A stretch of DNA of 64,000 nucleotides from Bacteroidetes bacterium MED-G13 (GCA_002457735.1 NTKO01000001.1:38012-102011), one strand, 5' to 3'; positions 1 through 8,027 are shown, counted from the stretch's first letter. The notes: a model not told the origin generated them from the letters alone. Program-made: numbers and translations.

Positions 1-493
1 ATATCTTAAGATTTTTAAGAGATTTAATTCCAATACCACCACTTAAAAAAAATTGTTTATTTATTTTATAATTACTTAATATATTCCAATCAAAGGATAT
101 GCCATTACCACCTGGTAAATTACCTGCAGTGTCAAACAAAAAGTAATCACAGCTTAAATAGTTTTTGAGAACATTAAAATTAAAGTTTGCATCAACAGCA
201 AAAGCTTTAATAATTTTAATGTCCTTAATTTTAGAAATAAATTTTGGTGTTTCATTTCCATGTAATTGAATGAAATCTAATTTGTGTTTATTTACCATTT
301 TATTTATGTATTCAATTTCAGGATCAACAAAAACACCAACTTTCTTTATATTTTTATTTATTGTTGGGATGTTGTGTTTATTGATATACCTTTTTGAGTT
401 GTTGTAAAAAATAAATCCCATAAAATCAGGCCCTAATTCTGCAATCAATTTGATATTTTCTGCATATTTCATACCACAAACTTTTAGTTTCAT
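1..493 (-). CDS. trpF: phosphoribosylanthranilate isomerase (partial, 3' end outside window)
   Basis: It isomerises N-(5-phosphoribosyl)anthranilate to the 1-deoxyribulose form, the third step of tryptophan synthesis in the cytoplasm. Translation from the ATG at 493 begins MKLKVCGMKYAENI; the KVCGM start is the family's beta-1 strand with the catalytic Cys. Further on come an FIQLHGNE strand, an LFDTAGN segment carrying the catalytic Asp, and LSGGIG near the left edge, where the phosphate is bound. About 164 codons are visible; the family is about 200-210 residues, so roughly 40 are missing. Its ATG overlaps the TGA of trpC (ATGA), which indicates translational coupling. trpB and trpA probably follow off the edge, but this is an inference from usual operon order. 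Confidence 0.93.
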   Translation of the reverse strand, partial: MKLKVCGMKYAENIKLIAELGPDFMGFIFYNNSKRYINKHNIPTINKNIKKVGVFVDPEIEYINKMVNKHKLDFIQLHGNETPKFISKIKDIKIIKAFAVDANFNFNVLKNYLSCDYFLFDTAGNLPGGNGISFDWNILSNYKINKQFFLSGGIGIKSLKNLKI

Positions 494-1275
494 TGCTCTA
501 TTTTTTTTATTAAATTCTTTGCAGCTGTTCCAGGATCTGCTGATTTCATGAAATATTCTCCAATTAAGAAACCCTCAAATCCATACAATCTCAAATCATT
601 AATCGATTCATAGCTATGAAACCCACTTTCTGAAATTTTTATAAAATCATTAGGGATTTTTTTTGAAATATTTTTTGAAATATTAATATCTGTTTTAAAT
701 GTTTTCAAATCTCTATTATTTACTCCAATCAGATCAACATATTGGCATAGTGCCTTATCTAATTCCCTCTCACAATGGATTTCAACTAACACTTCTAAAT
801 TTAATTCTTTTGCTAGTTTTGATAGATTATTTATTTCTTTTTTCGATAAGATTGAGGCAATTAATAATACTACATCAGCTCCCAATGATTTTGATTCAAT
901 AATTTGAAATTCATCTATAATAAAATCCTTTCTTAAAACTGGACCTGAGAAAATTTCTTTGGAAATTTTTAAATCTTGGTTAGATCCACCAAAAAAATGG
1001 TAATCCGTTAAAACAGAAATACCGGAAACTTTCGCTTTTTTATAGCCATTAATTACATCCTCTACATACAAATAATCATTAATTATATTTTTTGAGGGAG
1101 ACTTTCTTTTGTGTTCAGCAATGATTCCTGATTTACTAGATTTTAAATTTTTTTTTAGGGAAACCGTAAGCTTTTCAAATAGTTTTGTGGATTGTAAATC
1201 ATTGATTGTATAATTAGATTTGAGAATATTTATCTCATTTTTTTTATACTTAATTATTTTATTTAGGATATTCAT
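490..1275 (-). CDS. trpC: indole-3-glycerol-phosphate synthase
   Basis: It catalyses ring closure of the carboxyphenylamino-deoxyribulose phosphate to indole-3-glycerol phosphate, the fourth step of tryptophan synthesis. The 261 residues match the usual monofunctional enzyme and are not fused to TrpF. Visible TIM-barrel motifs are EHKRKSPSK near residue 55 (catalytic Lys), VLRKDFIIDEFQI near residue 113 (second catalytic Lys), GVNNRDL near residue 184, KISESG near residue 213 and FLIGE near residue 236, the phosphate-binding end. It sits between trpD and trpF, overlapping both by about 4 bases, so it is read as part of one coupled trp message. Confidence 0.96.
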   Translation of the reverse strand: MNILNKIIKYKKNEINILKSNYTINDLQSTKLFEKLTVSLKKNLKSSKSGIIAEHKRKSPSKNIINDYLYVEDVINGYKKAKVSGISVLTDYHFFGGSNQDLKISKEIFSGPVLRKDFIIDEFQIIESKSLGADVVLLIASILSKKEINNLSKLAKELNLEVLVEIHCERELDKALCQYVDLIGVNNRDLKTFKTDINISKNISKKIPNDFIKISESGFHSYESINDLRLYGFEGFLIGEYFMKSADPGTAAKNLIKKIEQ

Positions 1276-2267
1276 TTACTCATACCTATTAGTTTATTAA
1301 ATGAATTGAGTGCTTTTTTGCTAAACAAAGAATCTTTAGCAAGCTCACAAGCTTGATTAAGGTCTACCCCTTTTGCAATAGAAATTGCTAATGCAGAATT
1401 TGCCAATACCACATTGATTTGTTCTTTAGTCCCATTTAGATTTAAAATATCATAAAAAATCTTTGCAGCTTCCTTGACAGAGTTTCCTCCAAAAATTTTA
1501 TCGGGAGATATTTTCCCGAAATTAAGATCACTTGGTTTTAATAAAAACTCTTTATTATTAAAAGCAACTTTAGTTTCAGAAGTAAGAGAAATTTCATCAT
1601 AGCCATCCAAAGAATATACTATAGAATATTGAAGTTTAGTTGTTTTTTCAAAGACAGACTTATATAATCGAAATACATCTAATCCATAAACACCTACAAG
1701 CTGAAAATCAGGTTGACAAGGATTCACCAATGGGCCCAGAATATTAAAAAATGTTTTTAACCCTAAGGCTTTTCTAACAGGTGCAACATTTTTCATTGCT
1801 GGATGAAATAAAGGTGCATGTAAAATGCATATGTTTGCTTTATCTAAACAATCGTTTAGAAAATTAAAATCATTACTAAATTTGATCCCAAAATATTCTA
1901 AAAGGTTTGATGAACCACAAGCTGATGAAACAGAGTAATTTCCATGTTTAGTTACATGGATACCTGCACCAGCTGTAACGAATGAAGCCAATGTTGATAT
2001 ATTAAAGGTATTTTTATTATCTCCACCAGTTCCACACAAATCAATTGTTTGAAAATCCTTGAAATCTATTTTCACACATAATTCAAGAAGGGCACTTTTA
2101 AAACCAATTATTTCCTCTGAAGTAACACCTCTCATCATAAAAATAGTCAAGAAAGATGCTATTTGTTCATCGTTATATTTACCACTTGAAATTTCAATTA
2201 GTATATTTCTAGATTCTATTTGATCTAGATTTTCGTGATTGATAAGTCGCTGAATTATTTCTTTCAT
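1272..2267 (-). CDS. trpD: anthranilate phosphoribosyltransferase
   Basis: It transfers phosphoribose from PRPP to anthranilate, the second step of tryptophan synthesis. The glycine-rich PRPP loop (CGTGGDNKNTFNIST) and the KHGNYSVSSACGSSNLLE anthranilate/PRPP segment are present, together with the PLVNPCQP motif. I chose the ATG at 2267, giving 331 residues and beginning MKEIIQRL. An in-frame start at 2291 would add eight residues (MRIGSRAK) lying inside trpG and not expected for the family. With 2267 the ATG follows the trpG TAA by one base. It is a stand-alone protein, not fused to TrpG. Confidence 0.95.
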   Translation of the reverse strand: MKEIIQRLINHENLDQIESRNILIEISSGKYNDEQIASFLTIFMMRGVTSEEIIGFKSALLELCVKIDFKDFQTIDLCGTGGDNKNTFNISTLASFVTAGAGIHVTKHGNYSVSSACGSSNLLEYFGIKFSNDFNFLNDCLDKANICILHAPLFHPAMKNVAPVRKALGLKTFFNILGPLVNPCQPDFQLVGVYGLDVFRLYKSVFEKTTKLQYSIVYSLDGYDEISLTSETKVAFNNKEFLLKPSDLNFGKISPDKIFGGNSVKEAAKIFYDILNLNGTKEQINVVLANSALAISIAKGVDLNQACELAKDSLFSKKALNSFNKLIGMSK

Positions 2268-2268
2268 T

Positions 2269-2832
2269 TTAGCTCTTGACCCAATTCTCAATTAATTTTT
2301 TTCCATGGGGAGTTAGTATTGATTCCGGATGAAACTGCACACCTTTTACATCATATTTTTTATGTCTAATTGACATAATTTGGTTGTTGTTATCTATTGA
2401 TGTGATTTCTAAATCTTCAGAAATTGTATCAACAACCCATGAATGATACCTTGCAGCAAGGAAGTTATTTTTGATTCCTTTAAAAATTAATTCATCCCCA
2501 ACACAGATATTTATTTCAGTTGAAACACCATGAAAAACATCATCTAAGTTTTTAAGAGTTCCTCCGTATACCTCTGCAATTGCTTGTTGACCCAAACATA
2601 CTCCTAGAATACTTTTCGTTGACCCATATTTTGAAATAACTTCTTTTAAAAGACCAGCTTCATCAGGAATTCCAGGACCAGGAGAAAGTAAAATTTTAGG
2701 AAAGTTTACAATATCTTCTATTATAAACTTATCATTTCTAAACACAGACACATCACAATTTAATTCCTTTAACAAGTGAACCAAATTATAAGTAAAACTA
2801 TCATAATTGTCTATAACTAATACTTTTTTCAT
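2269..2832 (-). CDS. trpG: anthranilate synthase component II, glutamine amidotransferase
   Basis: It hydrolyses glutamine and delivers ammonia to TrpE for anthranilate formation. The class I amidotransferase triad is visible: the nucleophile in GVCLGQQ (Cys79) and the His-Glu pair in VQFHPESIL near the C-terminus. The protein begins MKKVLVIDNYDSFTYN, a typical TrpG/PabA opening, and has the oxyanion loop LLSPGPGIP. At 187 residues it has the normal length. PabA of folate synthesis has the same fold and one copy may serve both pathways; the trp operon location makes TrpG the primary role. Its ATG overlaps the trpE TGA (ATGA), suggesting equimolar coupled translation. Confidence 0.95.
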   Translation of the reverse strand: MKKVLVIDNYDSFTYNLVHLLKELNCDVSVFRNDKFIIEDIVNFPKILLSPGPGIPDEAGLLKEVISKYGSTKSILGVCLGQQAIAEVYGGTLKNLDDVFHGVSTEINICVGDELIFKGIKNNFLAARYHSWVVDTISEDLEITSIDNNNQIMSIRHKKYDVKGVQFHPESILTPHGKKLIENWVKS

Positions 2833-4232
2833 ACCTGTAAATTATTTGCTATTTCTATTGACTTTGTTAGGGCGTTTAATTTGTTATAAACTTCCTGTAA
2901 TTCATTTTCATTTTCTGACTTATCTACAATACCTGCACCCGCTTGCCAATACAAATAATTGTCTTTACTTAAAAAAGTTCTTATCATTATTGCGTGATTA
3001 TAATTTCCGTGGAAATCCAATAAACCAATTGCTCCTCCGTAGTATCCCCTATTTGTTTTTTCATATTTTTCAATTAAATTCATTGCCATATGCTTTGGCG
3101 CACCGGACAGGGTTCCTGCAGGAAAAGTGTCAGCAATAATTTTTAAATTATTATTAAGGGTTTCTAGTTCACCTGTTACTTTACTTACAAGGTGTATAAC
3201 ATGAGAGAAATACTGTACTTCTTTGAACTTATCAACTCTAACAGTTGAACAATTTCTACTTAAATCATTCCTCGCTAAATCTACTAGCATTACATGCTCA
3301 CTTCCTTCTTTTGGATCATTGATTAGTTGCTTGGCAAGTAATTTATCTTCAGCTTCATTTCCGGTTCTCTTGAAAGTTCCAGCAATTGGATGGATTTCAG
3401 CAAACTTATCATTGATTACTAATTGAGCTTCTGGTGAGCTACCAAATATTTTATAACTACCAAAATCAAAATAAAATAAATAAGGTGATGGATTTATACT
3501 TCTTAATGCTCTATAGACGTTAAAATCATCACCCTTAAATTGTTGTGAGAACCTCCTGGACAAGACTAATTGGAAAACATCTCCTCTTTTACAATGTTGC
3601 TTCGCATCAGTAATATGCTTAAGAAATTCTGTATCTGTTAAATTTGATTTGATTTTATCAATTGATTCAAAGCTGAAATTGTAGGAATTGGATACTTTAA
3701 TAAGCTGGTATACTTCATCGATATTATTACTTTCATCCAAAGAATGACAAAAAATATATGCTTCATTTTTGAAATGATTAATGGCAATTATATTTTTATA
3801 TACGCCGTAATACATTTCTGGGATTTTAATGGAATTTTCTTTTTCTATAATATTTACATCTTCAAAATATTGTACAGCATCATAGGATGTAAATCCAAAA
3901 AGACCATTATTTATAAACGAAAATTTACTTTTTTCAACTTTAAATGAATTAATGAAGTTCTGCAGCTCTTCAATTACATTTTTTTTGGAACAAGGAATAT
4001 TTTTATATGAATTGTTTGGCAATTTTGATGAAATAATATTATTGGAAACTTCAAATGAAGCAATCTGATCAAAACATATATAAGAGAAGCTATTATTAAT
4101 GGAATTATAATCACTGCTCTCTAATAATAGACTTTTTGGGAATTTATCTCTTACCCTTAAATAGATACTAACAGGTGTTATTGTATCAACTAAAAAATTT
4201 TTATATGTGGTTTTTAATTCTATTTTTTCCAT
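2829..4232 (-). CDS. trpE: anthranilate synthase component I
   Basis: It converts chorismate plus ammonia to anthranilate, the committed step of tryptophan synthesis. The N-terminal part carries LLLES near residue 35, the motif that forms the allosteric tryptophan site in this family, so feedback inhibition is likely. The C-terminal chorismate-binding domain shows FQLVLSRRF, PSPYLFYFDF, HPIAGTFKRTG, DLARNDLSRNC and YYGGAIG. The 467 residues are normal. It is the first structural gene after the attenuator, so it is controlled both by attenuation and probably by feedback. The start ATG lies 6 bases after a hairpin (see 4239-4267). Confidence 0.96.
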   Translation of the reverse strand: MEKIELKTTYKNFLVDTITPVSIYLRVRDKFPKSLLLESSDYNSINNSFSYICFDQIASFEVSNNIISSKLPNNSYKNIPCSKKNVIEELQNFINSFKVEKSKFSFINNGLFGFTSYDAVQYFEDVNIIEKENSIKIPEMYYGVYKNIIAINHFKNEAYIFCHSLDESNNIDEVYQLIKVSNSYNFSFESIDKIKSNLTDTEFLKHITDAKQHCKRGDVFQLVLSRRFSQQFKGDDFNVYRALRSINPSPYLFYFDFGSYKIFGSSPEAQLVINDKFAEIHPIAGTFKRTGNEAEDKLLAKQLINDPKEGSEHVMLVDLARNDLSRNCSTVRVDKFKEVQYFSHVIHLVSKVTGELETLNNNLKIIADTFPAGTLSGAPKHMAMNLIEKYEKTNRGYYGGAIGLLDFHGNYNHAIMIRTFLSKDNYLYWQAGAGIVDKSENENELQEVYNKLNALTKSIEIANNLQV

Positions 4233-4238
4233 TTTTCA

Positions 4239-4267
4239 AAAGAGAGCCACTTAATGTGACTCTCTTT
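4239..4267 (-). promoter_or_regulatory. stem-loop immediately upstream of trpE start codon
   Basis: On the minus strand the 12-base arms AAAGAGAGTCAC (4267-4256) and GTGGCTCTCTTT (4250-4239) pair completely if one G-U pair is allowed, around a 5-base loop. The wobble is allowed only on the minus strand, so the structure belongs to the trp message. Only four U residues follow, and the trpE ATG begins 6 bases downstream. It may be a weak second terminator, a structure that shapes trpE translation initiation, or an RNA stability element. The function is inferred. Confidence 0.6.
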
Positions 4268-4299
4268 GATTTAATCAACAAACTAAACTAACTATTATG

Positions 4300-4332
4300 A
4301 AAAAAAAAAGCTTATCGTGATGATAAGCTTTT
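4300..4332 (-). terminator. intrinsic terminator of the trp attenuator
   Basis: The perfect 11-base arms AAAAGCTTATC and GATAAGCTTTT surround the loop ATCAC and are followed by a run of T on the minus strand. This is the strongest terminator-like structure in the window. It lies between the leader peptide and trpE, so it can only act as a conditional terminator of the trp operon. Confidence 0.9.
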
Positions 4333-4359
4333 AATTTTTTTTTACAAATAGCAGTTACA

Positions 4360-4416
4360 TCACGAAATAGGTATTTCATGCATCCACCACCATTTATTTG
4401 TAATTCTTTTAATCAT
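4360..4416 (-). CDS. trpL: trp leader peptide with three consecutive Trp codons
   Basis: An ATG at 4416 opens an 18-codon frame ending at TGA 4360-4362: MIKRITNKWWWMHEIPIS. The TGG TGG TGG run occupies 4392-4384. The stop codon lies inside the antiterminator segment, so a ribosome that reaches the stop covers that segment and favours termination. This is the expected arrangement for a tryptophan-sensing leader. It is too short for standard gene calling. A possible -7 element (TATATTTA, 4428-4421) sits so close that transcription may begin at or very near the ATG. Confidence 0.9.
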   Translation of the reverse strand: MIKRITNKWWWMHEIPIS

Positions 4417-4451
4417 TTCTTAAATATAATAATCTATTTACTATAAAAAAA

Positions 4452-5024
4452 TTATTTTTTAATGAATCTTTTGTACGAGGTAGATTCACTGTTAGAAACT
4501 TTTAAAATGTAAACTCCTGTAGCAAATTCAGAAATATCTATCGATAAACTCTCTGCATTTAAATCATAAGATTTTTTCATAACAACTTTACCTAACATAT
4601 TGTAAATCTCCAGGTCAGCATCTTCATTAAGTGTATTTAACTTAATGTTCACTATATCAAATGCAGGGTTTGGATAGACATCAAGCTGTATAATATTATA
4701 ATCATTTACAGAAAGTGGATCCGTAACATTTACTACACCATACATTGATGCATGAGGACTACATGTAAAAGTAGTACTGCCAACGAGGTTGAATGTATGT
4801 GAGAAAACATGTCCTTGTCCATTATAACCACTATCAAAAGATTCGACACCTCCAGTTGATATTAAGTTGTGTGTTCCTGATCCCCAAGTCCAAACAACTG
4901 TATCCCCAATTTCAATATTGATTGTTTGATTCGTACTTTGCATATTCCAAGGATATTGATGCGTTGTCTGGGAAAATACAAATGAAGAAATAAGGAAAAA
5001 TAAAAAAAGTAATTTTTGTTTCAT
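4452..5024 (-). CDS. secreted cupredoxin-domain protein with type IX secretion C-terminal sorting domain
   Basis: The chosen ATG at 5024 gives 190 residues starting with a clear signal peptide (MKQKLLFLFFLISSFVFSQ); the upstream in-frame start would put 17 polar residues before it. Residues about 20-100 form a plastocyanin-like domain with the type 1 copper set visible as His52 (GTHNL), Cys88, His91 and Met94 (FTCSPHASMYG). The last 75 or so residues, from LDVYPNPAFD to YKRFIKK, are a type A sorting domain cleaved by the type IX machinery. The protein is probably secreted or surface-attached and binds copper; its redox partner is unknown. It lies between the tRNAs and the trp leader without an operon partner. 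Confidence 0.85.
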   Translation of the reverse strand: MKQKLLFLFFLISSFVFSQTTHQYPWNMQSTNQTINIEIGDTVVWTWGSGTHNLISTGGVESFDSGYNGQGHVFSHTFNLVGSTTFTCSPHASMYGVVNVTDPLSVNDYNIIQLDVYPNPAFDIVNIKLNTLNEDADLEIYNMLGKVVMKKSYDLNAESLSIDISEFATGVYILKVSNSESTSYKRFIKK

Positions 5025-5086
5025 AATATTATTGTTTTGTATAAAGTTAACAATTTCTGTTCCAAATCTTAGCAATTAGTTAAAAC

Positions 5087-5116
5087 AAAAAACCCGTAAT
5101 GTTTATTACGGGTTTT
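5087..5116 (-). terminator. intrinsic terminator downstream of the two tRNA genes
   Basis: The perfect 12-base arms at 5105-5116 and 5089-5100 (AAAACCCGTAAT / ATTACGGGTTTT) enclose a 4-base loop. On the minus strand the hairpin begins just after the tRNA-Leu 3' end and runs into a T-rich tract. It probably ends the tRNA-Gly/tRNA-Leu transcript before the cupredoxin gene. Confidence 0.88.
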
Positions 5117-5117
5117 G

Positions 5118-5203
5118 TACTGAAGGCGGGACTTGAACCCGCACGGATATTACTATCCATTGGATTTTAAGTCCAACGTGTCTACCAATTCCACCACTTC
5201 AGC
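5118..5203 (-). tRNA. tRNA-Leu (anticodon TAA)
   Basis: On the minus strand the gene starts GCTGAAGTGG and ends with the pairing arm CTTCAGT plus discriminator A; the first pair is G-T. The anticodon stem TTGGA/TCCAA holds the loop CTTAAAA, giving anticodon TAA for UUA codons. A long variable arm makes it a class II tRNA, as expected for leucine. The T arm GCGGGTTCAAGTCCCGC is intact. CCA is not encoded. It is the second gene of a two-tRNA unit. Confidence 0.97.
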
Positions 5204-5212
5204 ATTATTGTG

Positions 5213-5287
5213 TGGAGCGAAAGACGGGATTTGAACCCGCGACCCTCACCTTGGCAAGGTGATGCTCTACCCCTGAGCTACTTTCGC
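5213..5287 (-). tRNA. tRNA-Gly (anticodon GCC)
   Basis: The acceptor arms GCGAAAG and CTTTCGC pair perfectly and the discriminator is T. The anticodon stem TCACC/GGTGA carries loop TTGCCAA, so the anticodon is GCC. D and T arms are intact (GCGGGTTCAAATCCCGT). The three bases after the discriminator read CCA, so the tail appears encoded, unlike the neighbouring tRNA-Leu; this may be chance. Nine bases separate the two tRNAs, so they are cotranscribed. Confidence 0.97.
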
Positions 5288-5323
5288 TTATTTTAATGAA
5301 CATTTTACCCTAAAGCAGGGATG

Positions 5324-5354
5324 CAAATTTAAAATTTTATTTTTATTAAGCAAG
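5324..5354 (-). promoter_or_regulatory. Bacteroidetes-type promoter for the tRNA-Gly/tRNA-Leu unit
   Basis: On the minus strand a -7 element TAAATTTG (5331-5324) matches TAnnTTTG exactly. A -33 element CTTG (5354-5351) lies 19 bases upstream, one mismatch from TTTG. Transcription would start near 5319, about 30 bases before the mature tRNA-Gly. Confidence 0.7.
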
Positions 5355-5363
5355 AAAATAGAA

Positions 5364-7955
5364 TTATGAATTATTTGCTTTTCTTTTCAAATCATTTAAT
5401 ATAACTAAAGCTTCAATTGGAGTTAACTTATCTGAATCTATTTTCATTAATTCTAGTTTTATTTCTTGTGAAATGGGGTCTTGAATAGTGAAAAAATCTA
5501 ATTGATTTTTTTCACTTGTTTTATTGCTTATTTTATCATGCCCTCTGTCTTTTTCTAAATTTAATAATATTTTATTAGCATTCTTGATAACACTTTTAGG
5601 TACACCTGCCATCTTAGCAACATGAATTCCAAAACTATGTTCACTACTTCCCGGGATTAATTTCCTGAGAAATAATATTTGATTACTTTCCTCTTTAATA
5701 GAAACATTAAAATTTTTAATTCTTTCAAATAAACCCTGCATTTGATTTAACTCATGATAATGAGTTGCAAATAATGTTTTGGGTCTGGCGCTGTGATTAT
5801 GTAGGTACTCAGTTATTGCCCATGCAATTGAAATTCCGTCATAAGTACTTGTTCCTCTACCAATCTCATCTAATAAAATAAGACTCCTTGGGGATATATT
5901 ATTTAAAATTAAAGCTGTTTCGTTCATTTCAACCATAAAAGTTGATTCACCCATACTAATATTATCCGACGCCCCAACTCTGGTGAAAATTTTATCAACT
6001 ATACCCATTCTTAATTTTTTTGCAGGAACAAAACTACCTATTTGGGCCATTAGACTTAAAATTGCCGTTTGTCGTAATATTGCTGATTTTCCAGACATAT
6101 TTGGTCCTGTGATCATTATGATTTGCTGATTCCTTGGTGTGATCAAAATATTATTAGGAATGAACGGTTTTTCACTTGATAATTGAGATTCAATTACCGG
6201 ATGTCTTGCTTCCAAAATTTCTATGTCATAAGAATCATCAAAAATAGGTCGACAATATTTTTTTGAAATAGCAAGATTACAAAATGACAATAGACAATCT
6301 AATCTAGAAATAACAAAAGAGTTTTTTTGGATTTTTTTTATGTAGGATTGACTCCAATTCAATAGTTCATCATAAATTTGTAATTCAAGATTAAGTATTT
6401 TCTCTTCAGCACCTAAAATTTTTGACTCATATTCTTTTAATTCTTCTGTTATATATCTTTCAGCATTCACCAATGTCTGTTTCCTAATCCATTCTGATGG
6501 TACTTTTTCTTTATGTGTATTTCTAACCTCAATATAATATCCAAAAACATTATTAGATGAAATCTTAAGTGAAGGAATATTAGTTTTTTTAGATAAATCC
6601 TGTAGCATTTTTTCCAAAAATTCTTTATTATTTTTGGAAATTTCTCTAAGTTCCAAAAGCTCACTAGAAACTGCTGAAGAAATAGTATTTCCTTTGCTGA
6701 TACTTACAGGTGGATCTGAATTTAAAGTATTACTAACTTTTGAAATAAATTCTGTACAATTTGCAATCAAATAAATAAGATGATTTAATTCCTTGCAATC
6801 AGTCTTAGATATATCATTTTTTAAGTTTTCAATTAATTCAACAGAATCCTTTAAATTAAAAATTTCCCTAGGATTAATTTTCTTTGTTGCTACTTTTGAA
6901 GTTAATCTTTCAATATCACTAAGTTTCGAAATTACATTATAAATTAATGCATTCGTTTTTTCATCACTTATCAAAAATTCAACGATATTATGTCTTGATA
7001 TAATTACTTCTTTTTCACATGATGGTAAAGCTACCCATCTTTTTAGAAGTCTTCCTCCCATTGGAGATAATGTTTGATCAATTACATCAATCAAGCATTT
7101 ACCCTCTACTGAGTTAGGTCTAAATAACTCTAAATTTCGTATTGTAAATCTATCAAGCCAAACATGCCCTTCTTTTGGTATTCTTTTTATCGATGTAATA
7201 TGGCTCAATCGCTCATGCTGAGTTTCATTTAAATAATGCATTATAGCGGAAGAGGCTATAATACCATTATTCAGATCATTAATGCCAAAGCCTTTGAGGG
7301 ATGAAATTTCAAACTGTTTTTTTAATAAATCATTAGCATAATCTATATTAAAAACCCACTCGTCTAAAAAAAATAGGTTAAATGACTCACCATATGAGTT
7401 AACAAAAAGTTTCTTATTTTCTTTGGTAATCAAAACTTCATTTGGAGAAAAATTATCTAGCAACTTAGCAATATATTCAATATTTCCCTCTGCAATTAAG
7501 AATTCCCCAGTTGAAATATCCAGTAAGGATAAACCGACTGTTTTCCCAAAATATAAAGATGCAAGAAAGTTATTAGATTTAGGATTCACAACACCATCCA
7601 CAGTAGCAAGACCAGGCGTTATAATTTCAGTTACCCCTCTTTTTACAATTTTTTTTGTTTTTTTAGGGTCCTCTAATTGATCACAAACTGCGACACGTAA
7701 TCCTGCTTTTACAAGTTTTGGCAAATATAAATTCAAGGAATGATATGGAAATCCTGCAAGCTCCGTTTCACTTTGACTTCCAGCACCTCTTTTTGTTAAA
7801 ACTATATCTAAAATTTTGGAAGCATTAATTGCATCCTTGCCAAATGTTTCATAAAAATCTCCAACTCGGAATAAAAGAAGTGCATCAGGGTATTTAACCT
7901 TTATAGAATTATATTGCTTCATCAAAGGAGTTGTTTTTTTTACTTCTTTTTCCAA
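5364..7955 (-). CDS. mutS: DNA mismatch repair protein MutS
   Basis: It recognises base mismatches and recruits MutL. The mismatch-binding Phe-X-Glu is in FRVGDFYETFG near the N-terminus. The ATPase domain shows the Walker A loop GPNMSGKSAIL, Walker B LILLDEIGRGTSTYDG and FATHYHEL. The frame is open to a TTG at 8018, but the extra residues do not look like MutS. I prefer the TTG at 7955, which starts about ten residues before the conserved TPLMKQYNSIK, as in flavobacterial homologues. It also leaves 72 bases to the divergent methyltransferase gene for promoters. About 863 residues is normal for MutS1. Confidence 0.95.
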   Translation of the reverse strand: MEKEVKKTTPLMKQYNSIKVKYPDALLLFRVGDFYETFGKDAINASKILDIVLTKRGAGSQSETELAGFPYHSLNLYLPKLVKAGLRVAVCDQLEDPKKTKKIVKRGVTEIITPGLATVDGVVNPKSNNFLASLYFGKTVGLSLLDISTGEFLIAEGNIEYIAKLLDNFSPNEVLITKENKKLFVNSYGESFNLFFLDEWVFNIDYANDLLKKQFEISSLKGFGINDLNNGIIASSAIMHYLNETQHERLSHITSIKRIPKEGHVWLDRFTIRNLELFRPNSVEGKCLIDVIDQTLSPMGGRLLKRWVALPSCEKEVIISRHNIVEFLISDEKTNALIYNVISKLSDIERLTSKVATKKINPREIFNLKDSVELIENLKNDISKTDCKELNHLIYLIANCTEFISKVSNTLNSDPPVSISKGNTISSAVSSELLELREISKNNKEFLEKMLQDLSKKTNIPSLKISSNNVFGYYIEVRNTHKEKVPSEWIRKQTLVNAERYITEELKEYESKILGAEEKILNLELQIYDELLNWSQSYIKKIQKNSFVISRLDCLLSFCNLAISKKYCRPIFDDSYDIEILEARHPVIESQLSSEKPFIPNNILITPRNQQIIMITGPNMSGKSAILRQTAILSLMAQIGSFVPAKKLRMGIVDKIFTRVGASDNISMGESTFMVEMNETALILNNISPRSLILLDEIGRGTSTYDGISIAWAITEYLHNHSARPKTLFATHYHELNQMQGLFERIKNFNVSIKEESNQILFLRKLIPGSSEHSFGIHVAKMAGVPKSVIKNANKILLNLEKDRGHDKISNKTSEKNQLDFFTIQDPISQEIKLELMKIDSDKLTPIEALVILNDLKRKANNS

Positions 7956-8027
7956 ATGCTTGAGTTTAATAGTATTTTTACCACTTAGTTTTACTAATGT
8001 AATGAATATAAAACACAAATAAATCTA

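Larger units (their letters stand above)
4300..4416 (-). ncRNA. trp operon leader RNA with ribosome-mediated attenuator
   Basis: The leader contains the four segments of a classical attenuator. Segments 1 and 2, CAUGAAAU (4380-4373) and AUUUCGUG (4368-4361), form an 8-pair hairpin. UCGUGAUG (4365-4358) is perfectly complementary to CAUCACGA (4322-4315), giving an antiterminator. The terminator pairs 4332-4322 with 4316-4306 and is followed by ten U residues. The 1:2 and antiterminator pairings exclude each other, and the antiterminator consumes the terminator arm and loop. A ribosome stalled at the three Trp codons (4392-4384) would block segment 1, free segment 2 and allow read-through. The Bacteroid-trp RNA class known upstream of trp genes in this phylum is the likely family; I could not run a covariance search. 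Confidence 0.9.

Noticed and set aside
699..902. Short plus-strand frame inside trpC, and many similar ones in sprA, actB and infB
   Set aside because: They are shadows of real genes, without recognisable motifs or neighbours.
4233..4451. T-box or riboswitch upstream of trpE
   Set aside because: No T-box sequence or specifier stem is seen; the leader peptide and alternative hairpins explain the region.
5213..5287. tRNA-Gly as a mobile element attachment site
   Set aside because: No integrase gene or duplicated tRNA 3' end was seen nearby.
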